The notes: generated from the sequence alone by a model not told the origin. A DNA stretch of 64,000 nucleotides from Luscinia megarhynchos (GCA_034336665.1 CM067566.1:21861330-21925329), one strand, 5' to 3'; positions 38,412-51,945 are shown, numbered from the stretch's first letter. Program-made: numbers and translations.

Positions 38412-39600
38412 TGCATAAGTCATACCCCAGTAGCATTTGCCCTGGGATGCAACAACACTTACTTTCCTTCTAAAAACTTTCATCTGCCCAAATTAAAAAA
38501 GTCCTTTTAAAGTTTTTTAACTCAAATGAGCATACAGACCAGACAAGATTTAGGGAACATTTCCTGTGTTTAAACTCTGTCAATTAACAGTGCTGTACCC
38601 AAATCCCTTCCAAGCCATAACATGATTTTTAAAAAGCTAAATTATATCAGTGTGGAAATCTGTAGCAGAAAGAGAAGAAATAAAAATTAGGTCAGTCTAA
38701 TTGAATTGCAGTATCTTATCTGAAAAACACCTTTGCTACCCACCCTGAAAAGACACTAGAGACCACATTAGGGAACTGTATTTATTTTGAAAATCGTCTT
38801 CATTTCTGCCTGCTTTGCTGAAATGACTTTCAAAATCTTCATCTTTGCTATTCCTGCTATGCTTAGAGGACTCACTGCTGATGGTTCATCCTGAGCTTTA
38901 ATTTGTGTGGAGGATGAAAATAACACCAACATTAAAGTTAGAAATTTCAAATGTATGAGGAGAAGCTAGCTTCAGCAGGATTCTGCGTGCCTTTTAGGCT
39001 CTTATGTGAACATTAGATTTTAAGAAAAAGCTCCCATATTTCTCACCCAGAGGAGATGCCCCATCACAGTCTGGTCTCTACTCACACAGAAAGTAGAAGG
39101 AGAAAAGGGTAGAGCTTTGACTACTTTGGCAATGGGGTTTCCTGGCCTTTGGGTACAGCTTTACAGCTCCCACACACAAGTTGGGGAACTTGAGGAAAAG
39201 CAGTAACAATTAAGTAAGCCTCATATTTACACTTCACTTGACCTTACACCTGCTCCAGTCCTGGCTCTCCAGGACTTAGAGCCCCTGCTGCTCTGATGCA
39301 GACACCAGAAAGTTGGCAGCCAAACTGTCCTGGACTGCAAACCTCACCCCACAGATGTGACAGGAGTGTTCACACTGTGGCTGCAAATATTTCATAACCA
39401 AATAGTAAACCAAATATATGTGTCATTTTTAGCAAAGGTTTATTACACCAACTCATTCTCAAATGGAAGATGCACTCTACCAAAAGCAGGAGGAAGAAGC
39501 AGCAGCCACTGCAATTCACTTATCTTTCTAGAGGAATGTACATTATTAAAAACTAAATTTAGCAGTGTAAGGCTTCCCACACTGACTACAGGAAGTAGGA

Positions 39601-39682
39601 TTATATACATACATATATGTATGCATATATGTGTGCATATATATATGCATATATACGTGTATATATACACACATGTGCATAT
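39601..39682. repeat. Compound TA/TG/CA microsatellite
   Basis: About 80 bases of alternating purine-pyrimidine sequence built from ATAC, ATATGT, GTGCATAT and TACACAC units. Open frames crossing it on both strands encode Tyr/Ile/His repeats and are artefacts. Confidence 0.92.
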
Positions 39683-41737
39683 AACAAAAATTATGAGAAC
39701 TTTCTCATAAGTCTGTTTCCTAGCACTGAGGATTCAAAATGTCATCTGAAGCACCTCTGTTTCACATTGGCTCATTCTTTAATAGTGTCAATATAATATT
39801 CATATAATTACAAATTATAATGAACAAGTCCCACTCTGAAATCTGAGCCCTAAAGGCTACATATGTTATCCAAACATATAACCAAATGCTAAGCACATTG
39901 GGATTCTTTCAACCACAAATTTAAGTAATTACAATTACTACAAATGCTGCAATAGAGGTATCATGTTCAACTAATTATGGCTCAGAACATTTTTCTACTA
40001 CATCTTCTGGAAAAGAAACACCCTTTTTCAAAGTCACCCAATTTCCATAGCCTTAAGCAAAAGACTTCAGCTAAATTTCTTACCTCTGTTAGCACAATCT
40101 CTACTATTAAGCCATTTGTGTTAGTTTTTGATTGACTCTCTAATCTTCTGACTGACAGGATTATAGATATATTATGTTTCCTCAAGGGATTTTTCTACTT
40201 ACAGAATCAGTCTGGAAACTTCACTGTCTAAATTACAGCCCATGATTTAAAGTCATCCATTTCCACATCCTCAAAAACATGAGAGGGAGACCCTATTTCT
40301 AGAGGTGGCTCCCCATAGCTATTTGCTAAAAAAAAAGCTTTTGACAGTGAATTACACTCCTCAGAAACCTTACTAATTTTTGTAGTTAAAAAGTGATTTG
40401 CTTTGTCACCACTGAAAACAGTCAGAGACTGGGAGATGCCTGGGTGTCTGGGAACACTGTTAACAGAGAAACAGGCCCTAAAGCAAGATACCTGCAACCT
40501 AAATAAAGGCTGACAAGATAAGCTAATCATATGAATATATTTGCAGTGCAGCTTCACTAAGGACAAGCCTAAGGACCAAACAAGTTTCTTCTCCTTGAAG
40601 GAAGGCCCACTGCCATGGAGAAGACACAGCAGAACATGCAGCAATAATGGCTAAAGAGCAGTAAATTATAGTTCATATTAAAACATGCTGCAAACCTAGG
40701 TAAAAAGGAGTAGAAGAAATGCAGCCTCTTCTATGTTCCCTATACTGAAAACAGCTTTATCCAGTAATGCAGATGGGATTATTATTTACTTTTCCAATCA
40801 CCCTTACATAAGACCTCAGGGTGTGCAAAATGGCGTTTGCACACAGTTGTGTTTGATGAAATCAGAATGACAAAATTCTTTTTAAGTTATAAAATGCTGT
40901 CAAATACAGCTGTAATAATAATTCTTAAAAATAGCAGTCTTCATTGACAATGTTGTACATAGAAAAGGCAGATAAAATATTTACTCTACAGTTAGATGAA
41001 ATGTTCTCTTATAACAAACACAAAGACTAGTTGCTCAGTGCCTGGCATTCTTTGTGTTTCTAGTGCCAGTGTCTGGCCAGTGCAGCTATATTTGTGTATC
41101 AGTATTTAAATGTAGAAAATAAGAAGTATTTTTTAACTTAAATTTGTCATGGATATTTTTGGCATGAATTTTTAAAAAACAAGGATCATGGATCTTGTCA
41201 GGATATGAGCATCATAAGGGAAAGGAAGAGAGAACTGAGGATTTTGCCAGATTAAAATGTTCAGTGGCTTGCACTCCTAACCCTTACTCCAAATCTTAAC
41301 TTCCAGGTGGATAATCACAAGTGCGTTCACTACAGGTCTGGCAATAGTATTCTGAATTTTAGAGGCCCAGCTCTCTTTGAAGCCCCAGATACATCCTTTC
41401 CTAGAAGACTCTCTAAGGAGCAATCAAAACAAGAAAATACCAAGAATTGATACTTTAAGTACAACATAACATGGTTCAAGCAACCATAGGAGGGTGACTC
41501 CATTCTGCACCTACAATTTTCAGAATGCTTTCTCATTTGTAGGCAACACAATGCATAGGGCACATAAAGCAACATTCAACCACTTTTTGAGTATTTTCAA
41601 GCTTATTTTTCAGTATTTGAATAAAGAACCACTATTTTCCAATTTACTTGGAGATGATCTCCACATGTCAGACATCCACACTAACCAAAAGCCCCATATA
41701 GAGGAGCTCAAATAATGTTCTCAATAACTCCCTCTTA

Positions 41738-41757
41738 GATATATATATATATATATA
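41738..41757. repeat. TA microsatellite
   Basis: Pure run of about nine TA units. Confidence 0.88.
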
Positions 41758-42372
41758 AAAGCCAGATTTCTTAGTATACATTTTTTCAAGTCCTCTAGCT
41801 GTCTAGACAGTGAACTCCTAACTTTGCAGACTAAAGGGAAAGCATAGCCATCTTGTTACATAACAACATAAATAAAGGGGAACATTCAGGTCAAAAAAGG
41901 AACTAGCCCAGGAGCAAACAAAATTCCTCCTCCAGCATAACAAGTCTGGGCAATTGCCATCTATAAATGTGTTACCAAAGGAAAGAGTATAATGAGTTTC
42001 CATAGAAAAAACCTAAATGCTATCCAGCATCACAACAGTGAACATGACAAAATCAAATTTAACTTTTAACAAGTTAAATGTTGTAGGAGAAAGTAAGACT
42101 TCGGACACAAGAGACTTAAAGCCATTATTGATGTGATGTAGATGTTATGTAATTCCAGCTCCCCACAATACCAAGGGGGCTTGCACAATTCCTCCTGAGG
42201 TACCTGCTGCTGACTACAGCACTGAACTGGGGTCTGATCCAGCCTGAAAGTTTCTGTATCTCTTTGCACTTAATAAGATAGAACTAAAAATGTAATAAAA
42301 ATCAAACAACCCAGAGATATTCCTGGTGATGCATTGCAGAGACAGTTCTTTCAAAAAAGAGGTTTTCTCTCT

Positions 42373-42390
42373 CTTTTTTTTTTTTTTTTA
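42373..42390. repeat. T homopolymer with pyrimidine lead
   Basis: CTCTCTCTCT followed by about 18 T and then AG. It is acceptor-like in form, but no exon follows that I can recognise. Confidence 0.8.
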
Positions 42391-43343
42391 GCCAGAGTGA
42401 CAGAATAAATCTAATTGGTATTTTTTTCATATTATAATTAAATTCCCAATCATGGAAAACAGACAAACCCACTCTTTTTGTTTTCCCCTGGAGTTGTCTG
42501 CAGCAGTCATTACTAATGCCTTTGTTAAGCAGAAGTCAGCTGGAACCAAGAAAACAGGAGCTAAACTGCTGCTCTCTGATCTGGGTGTCTAAAGAACAAG
42601 GATTTGTTGCAGTCATTGCTTTGCCACTTGCCTGAGGCATTCAACTGTATCTAGCACAATGATGCTGGAAAGCATTCAGGAGTAAAAACACAATAACATT
42701 TGTATGTTTACAGCATCTGTGAAAGGTGTGGGCAGGGTGATTTCTCTACTGTGTTTTTCCAGAGCAAGTCAAACCCATTAATTAAATTCATGCTCTTGTC
42801 CTGCTTCAAAAGTAAAAACAGAGATGATTTATGGGCAGTGACAGCTGCAGGAACCGGTTTTGCTCACTCCTTCTTGTTAATTAATTTTGAAGCATCTGGA
42901 TAGGATGATTCTAAACATACAAAAGGCTGCACATTCTCAGTTTCTACAAAGGAAGAAAAATACCTGTCCCATGCAGAGAATTGTCTGTCATGGTTTCTCA
43001 GTGCTGACTGAATAGTGGCTACTGAAGTTGTGTACATCAACATCCCTGTGCCTGCCCAGGCAACTCATAGGATAAAGCTGAAAGAGATCCCAAATCATAA
43101 AACATTTCTTATCCAGTAATTAATTTACTTGTCCTAACAACAAAAACTCCAAAATGAGGACGTGGCACCTGCAGTACAGTGCAATCTACAGTAACAAGAA
43201 AAATTTCTCTAATAACAGACCTAAGGAAATTGCCACAAACACCTCCTTCTAGAGGGAAATATCAATGTCTCTATATTGCACATAATAATATATGCAAATA
43301 TAAATATACAGTAATACACTAGTGTGTTTATTTCTTCTTCTAG

Positions 43344-43393
43344 GTTCTTTAAACAGGAGGCAAATTGCTACCATTTGGGGCTGAATACTGGAG
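43344..43393 (+). other. Candidate noncoding exon (splice-bounded, 50 nt)
   Basis: A strong acceptor (TTTATTTCTTCTTCTAG) ends at 43343 and a strong donor (GAG|GTAAGC) begins at 43394, enclosing 50 bases. It lies 17 kb upstream of the C4orf19 coding start on the same strand, so a 5'UTR or lncRNA exon is conceivable. No transcript evidence is visible, and such pairs also arise by chance. Confidence 0.25.
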
Positions 43394-46300
43394 GTAAGCA
43401 ATCAGAACACACAAGCTGGGAACAGGAAATTGTTACAGAAATGGAAAATTTTGGGTACTGAACTTTCACCGTCGGTTCCTGCAAGATTTTTACTAATAAA
43501 GAACTATATAAACATAGACAGATTATATTGACATTGTATTACCTGCCCAGCAGAGCCATATGCTGCTTCTGCAGACATGGCCAAAAAGATCAAAGCTTCC
43601 CATGCAATAATGAGCTAAACCTGGGTGTTATATGTCTCATACCATGCTGTAGATCTACATTGGCCTATATTGACAGAGGGAAAGGCTGGGCCAGAACTCT
43701 GGATCTGTCTTTCAATCAATTATTTTATGATTCTGCACAACACTTTGTAAAACATAAGGCAAATTTATTTTGTTGTGATTCATAGCCCAGACAGCCAAAA
43801 GTCTGCCAAGAACAAGGATACTACCATCTAAAACAGCTCATGATCACCAGTTACCAGGAAGAAGTAAAAAGTATCCAGCATGGTCTATAAAAGTCGTGGA
43901 GCAAACAAACATAAAACTCTTTCTGCCCAAAGAGGCCTCACTAACAGATGACTAAGAGCCTCTATCTAGGCATGAATGTGGTTATGTGATAATGGGTTGT
44001 AGAATGAACTAAACAGACAGCACGACCCCAAGGTGCCTTAGCTAATAGAAAAATAGCAATTCTCCATGAAAACTCTTGTGCAACTGGCAAGACCACAGAG
44101 CTCTTTCAAAGAGCCTGTTTTCAGCTGTGAATCAAGAGCTCTCCTTTTGTCAGCTTGTTTTTACCACTAAGGAAACAACCCATGCCTTTCTGGTTACTGA
44201 TGAGGTGCTTCACGAATCAGGGAGATTGGTCAGATTTCAAAGAATTATTAAACAATCTTCATTAAATGTTAACTGGTGCATAGCATCTTACCTACTTACA
44301 TTCTTCATGTTGTTGGTGAAAAAGTTTGATATTTACAAGGAGCAAAGTGATGACAGAATTCAAGAGCTGACATGCTGATACATATAAAAAATTAAATTCA
44401 AGCAAGTTTGACAGAATAAATAACCTCAACATGATTATAATTCCTATGTACTTTTTGTGAAAGAAAACTGACTATTCATATCTCTTCCTCCTCAATTCCT
44501 TCAGTGAACTAAGACCCAAGACAACTATAATTACCTACATCTCCTTCTTCTCACCCATAGAGTCTGAGAGAGAAGTGTGCAGTTTGACACTTGGAGAATT
44601 ATTTAACTCCAAGCATTCATAGAAACAATTCAGGATTTTCAAATTCAACTTTGATTTCACAAAACTACTCCTTTTCTTGAACTTAGAACAGCATCTTAAA
44701 AGCTTTGAATCCACTCCTAGCAAGGTTAAACAGAGTTTTATCATAAAAATGCAATGAGAGCATATCAATATAAGAATATGTAAACAATCATAGTGGAACA
44801 CATGGGCACAATCACAAAGAATGCATGGAAATCAGAGTTTTGTTCCACTGAAAATTAAATTGCAATGAAGAATTGAACTCATCAAAAAGACTTCCCAAAA
44901 AGCCATTGGACAACAGACTTTGCAGAAGAAAAAATATTTGAATAGTACCACAAAAGCACAAGGGCCAAGGTTGCTAGAGAAGGGAAGAAAACTATAAAGG
45001 GAATGCAAACCTTAGGGCATTTGAATTAAATGGGCAATTAAAACCACTATTGATAGCTAAGCATTTGGTGAAACTCTAGCAGACAGCATAGAATTCTAAC
45101 ATTTTTAGCACCAAAGGAAAACATCTAATGTCTACAACCAACTGATCTTCAGCTCAGCCTGGAGGATCAAGTTATGATTTCCAGAAAGAAATAATTAAGC
45201 CCTGTATAGTTTGAGTAAAATGTGTTAGTTCTCTTTGATCCTTCGGGTGAGGGAGGCTTTTATGAAAAGCACTCAACTTCACAGATGATACAAAGAGAGT
45301 TGTGTGTGGTGCTTGAAAGTCTCAGGGTGGGAGCTCCTAATGGAGCAGGACCATAGGTGTGACAGAGTGACAACTGCCCAGCCTGCTCAGAGAATGCAGC
45401 ACCCCGTGCACCTTTCAGTGGAAGACAAACACAACTTTTAAAACCAAAAGCCCAGAAAGAGATTCAAGAGCAGCACAAGAAGGAAGGGAAATAACTGCTC
45501 AAATAACTGTGCCAAAAAAGGTTGATTTTATTCAGGAGGAAACACACCCTGGATCTGAAGCATACCTATGGTCTATGCCAAAGCAGGTTTAGATAATTTC
45601 ATTTTTATTTTGGTTTTATGAATTTGAGATGTTTTTATGAATTTTGAGCATGTTTTCAACAACTAAAAGAAACAGAAAATGATAATATGGACCTCTCAGA
45701 ACCTAATAATTTTGTTTAAATTCTAGGTTATTTTGGAATGTGAAAGCTACTTGCTGCTTGGATCCATGACAACCATGTAGACACTATTCACTTTAAACTA
45801 TCTACACCAGCATGGTAAGCCATATTCCAGAGACTGAGTCTCACTGGTAATTGTGTTGTGCAATAAGCTGGAGTGAATAGGTGTGTAAAGGCTTCATGTT
45901 TCTGTCTCAGAGTAATATAAAAACTATTAAAAAACATAAGCAAGAAGGATATGGGAACATACCTTGATTTATGAAGACTGTTTACACACCAGAAAAGTAT
46001 TAAGTTTCCCAGAATATCTCAGAAAGGATGTTGCTAAGCAAAGATGATGGTAAAAAGGGCATTAATTAAGATGTCTGAATGCAATTTATGGGACTAATAT
46101 CCATTCTCCAAACTATCACCAGTAAGCAGAAAAGGAAAAATTTCCTAATACAAATGAAAAGAAGGATACTTTTAACTCAAGTTTAAGAGCAAATACAGAA
46201 TAGTTTGTCTATTTTTGGGTCAAAAGCCAATTGCACACATCAGACAGAAGTTGACAATCAAACCAGTTATCATTGAATATGTTATAAAGAGTATGCTGAC

Positions 46301-48423
46301 AACTTACCAACAGCTGTGACTCTCAGCAGCTCTCCTTTTTGGCATTTTCATTTTACATTTCTACAGAATTATGATAATTTCCTAGAGGATTCAAAATAAA
46401 CAAATAAAACCCAGTAGTAAATAAAAGGACAACCCTATAGCTAACCTACTACTATAGAATTTGTTAAACAGACAAAAGGAATGTACAGCAGTCAAGAATG
46501 CACTTGAAAGTTTAGTTAAACAAGCTACCTCTTCTGAATTTGTTAAATGAAATCTGTATCCTTTCATAAATGGACCATGGATTTTATTTTTCATTTTACT
46601 TTCACTGTATGCATAAATGTTTAGACCATGGCTTACACAAAATAAATAAGGACAGAACTACACAGCAAGTAAGATTATTGGAGATCTGAACAAAAATTAA
46701 AAGTAGGAATCTTCTAACTAATTAATAATGATAGCTGTATTTTAAAAGAAAATAGAATGCAAAAAGGACATAAAATGATCCCAGTAAAAGATTACATAAA
46801 AACAGAAACACACCATGACTCCTTTCCTCATAAGCTTTATTATTCACTTTACATAAAGTACTGATCACACCTTTAAGAGATGTACAGAAACATTCAACCC
46901 TTTGCAACAGCATAGTAAGATTGAACAGGGCTATAAATCTTCTAAGTGCAGCACAAACATTAAGCTCTGAGAAGGATATGAAATGGTGACAATACAGGAC
47001 AACTTAAGTGACCTGCTCTAAGGGCAACAGAACAACAGTGAATCAAGGCTGAAAAAATCCCAGGTTCTCCTCAGCAATGGGTCACATCAGACATCCAGGC
47101 CACTTAGATTTGCATTTAGTTTTCTATCATATATCAGGCTTTTAATAGAAACCCTTCTAAATATCACCCATGGGTCTGACACTATGCAGTGTTGTCCTCT
47201 TGAATTTGTAGGCAAACAGCAACCATGAAACTACCTACACAGCCAGGGATACTTTCAAACCTGGAAGCTAGATAGTGAAATTTAATAAGAATTTGCCAGA
47301 GTTGCCCATAATTTCTGAAAATCATAACTGCAAAGAACATGTATGTAACGAGAGTACAGCAAAAAGAGCAGCAGCAGAGTTGATCACGTTGCTTGTACTG
47401 TCCTTGCTGCCTTGTACTTTCCCTCCCCAGCCTCACTGCCTGTGGATGCTGAATTCAGGAATTAACTACCCTGGCTTAGATCCTAGGACTATTCTGCTGA
47501 AAGGGATCTCAAGGGACAATGAAAACTTCACTCTCTTACAAGAAAAGCCTTGCAGGTTTCAGGAATGGTGCGAGCATAACTCTGTGTGGATTTGTGGTTT
47601 GTAGTGTAAGCTACACGTATATTTTCATGCAGAGAGATGCTGAGAATGAAAGAAAGCACATGGCCCAATTTCTAAAACTCACAGCAAAATATGCTGCCCA
47701 TTTCATAGAAATTAGCTCGACTTGGTGATTAATGGTCATTATAGGTTTGCATGCACACACAAATCTGTATGGCTCACTGAAAATATTTGTATATTTAAAG
47801 GAGGAAAAGCATCTGCACTGCAGTATTGTTATACTTAATTCTACAATTATCTCATTAATTTATTTGTCTCTTTAGAAATTCTTAACAAAAAACATTTTGT
47901 TTAGCTTTCCATTTATCTGGAGCACATGTCTGAAAGAGCAATAGCTCTACCAATATCTAGAATATTATTGCAATGCCAGAGGCATTTCTTAAGTTTCAAA
48001 GTTTGTGAAAATCTGAAGGGTGAATCTGACAAGCACATATGAAGTTTTAAATTATACTATAAATATCCCAGATCCCAGAAAGAAAAAAGAAAAAGCATAG
48101 GAAAAAAGTCCCATAATACTGCATATTTGAAAGTTTTCTAATTTTACTGTTGTTGTTTAAACACTTCACATGAGCCCTAATCCACTGTAGCAAAGCTTAT
48201 GCTCAATTTAAGCAGGTTAGCATTCCAGTTCAGCTCAAGGGGGATGAGCATACTACTCAAGTGATTTATTTGATCACTGTCTAAATTTAAAATTCACAAT
48301 GGTACCAAGAGGAGGTTGTTCTATTTCCACATTGTTTGCAGTAGACAGTTAATGCCTCAGAGGTACATTCTTACTTATGTGTGCATGTGAAGAAACCACT
48401 TGCAAAGTGTTTTACTCTTGCAG

Positions 48424-48478
48424 GACCAAGACATTTAAAACAAATCTTTCACGCAGTCGATGGAGTGCAAACGGAAAG
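48424..48478 (+). other. Candidate noncoding exon (splice-bounded, 55 nt)
   Basis: Acceptor GTTTTACTCTTGCAG ends at 48423 and donor AAAG|GTAGGA begins at 48479. The enclosed 55 bases contain three CpGs in a CpG-poor neighbourhood. Its position and strand suit an upstream C4orf19 exon. Speculative. Confidence 0.22.
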
Positions 48479-49040
48479 GTAGGATTATTTTTTTTCTCCT
48501 TGTGTAGGTTAAAACTTACTGGACATTCACTCTTGTGCCTTCAGCATTCCACAATATAAATCATCTCTCTTCACAGTACTCCACAATACTTTTCTAATGA
48601 CAACGCTGAGCTGTGATAAGCACTAGTGGCAGAACAGAACTGTGTTTCTTTCCAACCCATAAGTTTCCCAATGTAGCACATAAAAGCTTGCCAATTTCCA
48701 CTCTGAGGTCTAGAAAAAGACACTGTACAGAAGAAATATAGGAGTACAAAACTGGATCAAAGACAGTTAACACAGGTGAAAATGGCACAACAAAATGTGA
48801 AAATGCAGGCTAATGGTATGGGAAGAACAAGAAGAGTGGAAGGCAAGCAGCAAAAAGAGGGGGATTTGGGAAGAGAGAACTAATTGGAAAACATAAGGAT
48901 TAATTTGGTTTGAGAGGGAGAGCACACTGACATCTAGCAGTTTCCCTATAAAAGCTGCAGATTATGCCATTAAATGGTCAAACACAAAAGCACAACACCC
49001 TGACAACTTTAAGCAATTTCCTTGGTCAATGTGTTGGATT

Positions 49041-49147
49041 TGGGGGGGTGGGGGGGTAGTTTGTTTTTTGTTTGGGGTTTTTTTGGTGCTAGTTTCTTTT
49101 TTGTGGGGGGCAAGGGCATAGTTTTTGCTGGGTGGGTTTTTTTACTT
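49041..49147 (+). repeat. G/T-rich low-complexity block with long G runs
   Basis: The + strand carries G7-T-G7, then GGGG, GGGGGG and GGG runs separated by T-rich spacers. This arrangement is compatible with G-quadruplex formation. Confidence 0.85.
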
Positions 49148-50034
49148 TTGTTTTTGCAAATGAGAATCATTGACTCATTCTAACTGCTTATGGCTTTATC
49201 CAATTTTCTTGGTATTAAGAGAGTTTGATGTTCTGAGCACTACAACAATACCACCACAATACTTGCCACTAGCAATATTTCATATGCTATAAACAAATCA
49301 GAAGCATCTGAAATATTCAGGACAAGATGATTTTTGAGCACACTAAGCTACAGTTGAATACCAGAAATGAGATCACATATCCTGCCTGGCCTAAATCCTG
49401 CCCAAATGCATATACACAAAACACTCCAGTCCTGTATTTGAGGCAATCTCCACGGGCATCCAAGTCTATTTTCAGAATATTGGTCCCTGAAGTAAAAATG
49501 TATGGCATACTTAAAGGATGAAGACCTGCTAAACTCCAGAAGTGTCTCTTCATAACCACTTCCAAAGACTCAACAGGGAAAAAACAAACAATCAAAAAAC
49601 AAGCACTAAGCCTTTCCATAGAACTGATTTGCAACCAAGAGTTTTCAATAAGGTAGAATGATAGAATTATAGGAGTTAAGCTGCTTAGACTTCAGTGCTG
49701 ATTTCCTAAGTTTTATTTTCTTATTTTAACTTACAAGAATTTAACAATATCTAAAACATGTGAGATCTCCACCTCTCTCTCCTTTTCCATCTTCCTCTGT
49801 TCACCAAGGTCACCTAAAGATTCAAAGTCTTTCAACAGCATATTTTAAAGGTTCTGTTATCTTTGGCCCCAAATTTCTTCAGAAGTCAAATAAATTATTT
49901 TTGCACAGAACTCACAGGCAAATAAAAGTGGCAACAGCTTTCAGAAGATGGGCCAACAAAGAGCTTGATTCCATAGTGTACAGAGTGCTGCTATGCTGCA
50001 AGCGAGTAGCACTGTCTGACAAAAGACTTGGCAA

Positions 50035-50428
50035 AAGAATCACAGAAGAAGCTGAGTAGGAAGGGCCCCACAAGGATCACCAGGTCCAACTCCTGGTCCT
50101 GCACAGCACCATCCCCAAGAGTCACAGCCTGTGCCTGAGAGCATTGTCCAAATGCTTCTGGAGCTCTGTCAGGCTGGGTGCTGTGACCACTTCCCTGGGG
50201 AGCTGTTCCAGTGCCCAAACACCCTCTGGGTGAAGCACTTTTTCTAATACTCAGCCTAAACCTCCCCTGAAACAGCTTCAGGCCATTCCCTCGGGTCCTG
50301 TCTCTGGACACCACAATGAAGAGATCAGTGTCTGCTCCTCTTCTTTCCCTCACGAGTAGTTGTAGACTGCAATAAGGTCTCCCCTCAGTCTCCTCCAGGC
50401 TGAACAGAACAAATGACCTCAGAATATA
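50035..50428 (-). repeat. CR1 LINE 3' part (~390 bp)
   Basis: Reverse-complement CR1: 'aatcacagaagaagctgag' edge, 'ggatcaccaggtccaactcc', 'gtcacagcctgtgcctgaga', 'tgaccacttccctggggagc', 'tgttccagtgccc', 'aaggtctcccctcagtctcc' and 'ccaggctgaacag'. It is the longest or next-longest copy in the window. A 149-codon open frame across it on the minus strand is repeat sequence, not a host gene. Confidence 0.93.
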
Positions 50429-51866
50429 CTTAGGAAGCATTCTGGCTTATCAAGTTTTTCTCACAGACTAAATCCTACAGCAATCATGCTGCATCTTTCA
50501 TGCTCACCATCTGACATTTTCGATTTTTCTAATGCCTCAAGTAGGATTTCTCATTGATAACAGCATCCATAAAACTGATACAATAAAAATTGCATTATTC
50601 CAGGAGGCTAACAAAATTAGCCTTTATATATATATGCAGTTGAAAAATACAATACATATCTAGAAAGTACTTTTATATTTAAGCAGGCTTAAATCATCTG
50701 ATTCTGTAAATGGAAATCTAAGAGAAAGTGGCCAGAAGACAGCACCCAGATCAACTCCCAGGCAAAACCACAGAGGAGGCAGGGATTGCTTTACACAGTA
50801 CTCAGAGTTAGAGAATTCCATCATAAATTAGAGCTCCCAGCTCAGTTCAATCCTCAGTCTCCAGGACACATCTCACAAATCAAAATCACATCCCTGATGG
50901 CAGCCTCTGAAGAGGGCTGCTCAAGCCTGCCACTGGGAAAGGAGCAAAGTACAAGCAAGGGAACTTTGTGAATTGAAGACCCATGGCAGCACCACCTCAA
51001 GACCAGATTCTAGAGCTGTTTCTATGCTAATTGCTTTAAAAAGACATTGGATACAGCCAAGGATTTTCAAGTGAAGGGCTGGATCCAAGAATCCATCCTC
51101 CAAAGCGCAGATGCACAAGATCACATAGAGACACTTTACCCTCTCAAGAGAAATGGCATTTCAGACATTCTGTTACATAAAAATTGGCTACAACTAATTT
51201 CAGGCTCTGCTTGTGTTGCCAAACACAGATCCCCACTCAGGCCTAGCCTAACACAATTACTGGCTAAAATACAGTTTCTCTGCTGATTGTTTCTTTCACA
51301 TGTACATGACCATGTGCTTGCCCAGTTTTTGCCTTGTCACACATTTAGACCATGAATCCCTTGGGAAGGAGCACATTTCTACATTTGCCTCTATACAATA
51401 TGGGACTAAACAGAACTCAGGGTGTTAGGCCCCACTATTAAACAAGCTATTATAATTTATCAGATTGATAATTTTAAAAGACAGGAAACAAACTTCAGTA
51501 ATTTAAACACTAGACTATGTAAGTTTGGTAAAACCAAATGTAGAAAACAAGCTTAGCTGAAGAGGAAATGAATGGTTTTATTCTACCAGCTGTATTTGGT
51601 TTTCCTGTATGCAAACTGGCTAATCATTGTGAGAGTTTTACCCTTTTCCCCACTCTTCCTTTTACTCTTTAAAAATAAAACAATCATTTTGTATGGTAAA
51701 TAATGGGGGTAGGGAAATGTTCTGTGACCTAGTGCTGTGAATGATGAGGAACTAGTCAGAGAGAATGTATTTCCTTTTAAGTATCTTATAAATATTTAAA
51801 ATCTATTGCAAAGAGCATAATAGGGAAAAAATTATATGTTCAGATCACCTCCAAGATATAGCTCTT

Positions 51867-51882
51867 GTGCCCTCGAGGGCAC
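51867..51882. repeat. Perfect 16-bp palindrome with central XhoI-type core
   Basis: GTGCCCTCGAGGGCAC equals its own reverse complement. It is GC-rich inside AT-rich DNA. Confidence 0.9.
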
Positions 51883-51893
51883 TCTGCTGCAGA

Positions 51894-51945
51894 AATAAGG
51901 TCCAACTCACAAAAAGGTCCAACTTTTGTGTGAGCTGGCCTTATT
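51894..51945. repeat. Imperfect inverted repeat (hairpin)
   Basis: A left arm starting 'aataaggtccaactcaca' pairs imperfectly with a right arm ending 'gagctggccttatt', leaving a spacer of about ten bases. The 'aaggtccaac' block also recurs directly in the spacer. Confidence 0.75.

Larger units (their letters stand above)
33541..50034. other. Intergenic desert, part 2
   Basis: No gene could be supported over 16.5 kb. Contents noted are a 33-bp tandem duplication (34615-34681), A/C-rich low-complexity DNA (35124-35181), TA microsatellites (38394-38411, 39601-39682, 41738-41757), a T-run (42373-42390), candidate splice-bounded short exons (43344-43393 and 48424-48478) and a G/T-rich block (49041-49147). 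A possible very old CR1 scrap at about 36965-37025 is not convincing. Open frames of 100-138 codons here lack family resemblance and exon signals. Confidence 0.55.

Noticed and set aside
40228..40644. 138-codon minus-strand open frame
   Set aside because: No recognised domain, no splice or promoter context, and composition typical of random AT-rich DNA.
50036..50440. 149-codon minus-strand open frame
   Set aside because: It lies across a CR1 3' end whose untranslated sequence happens to be open.
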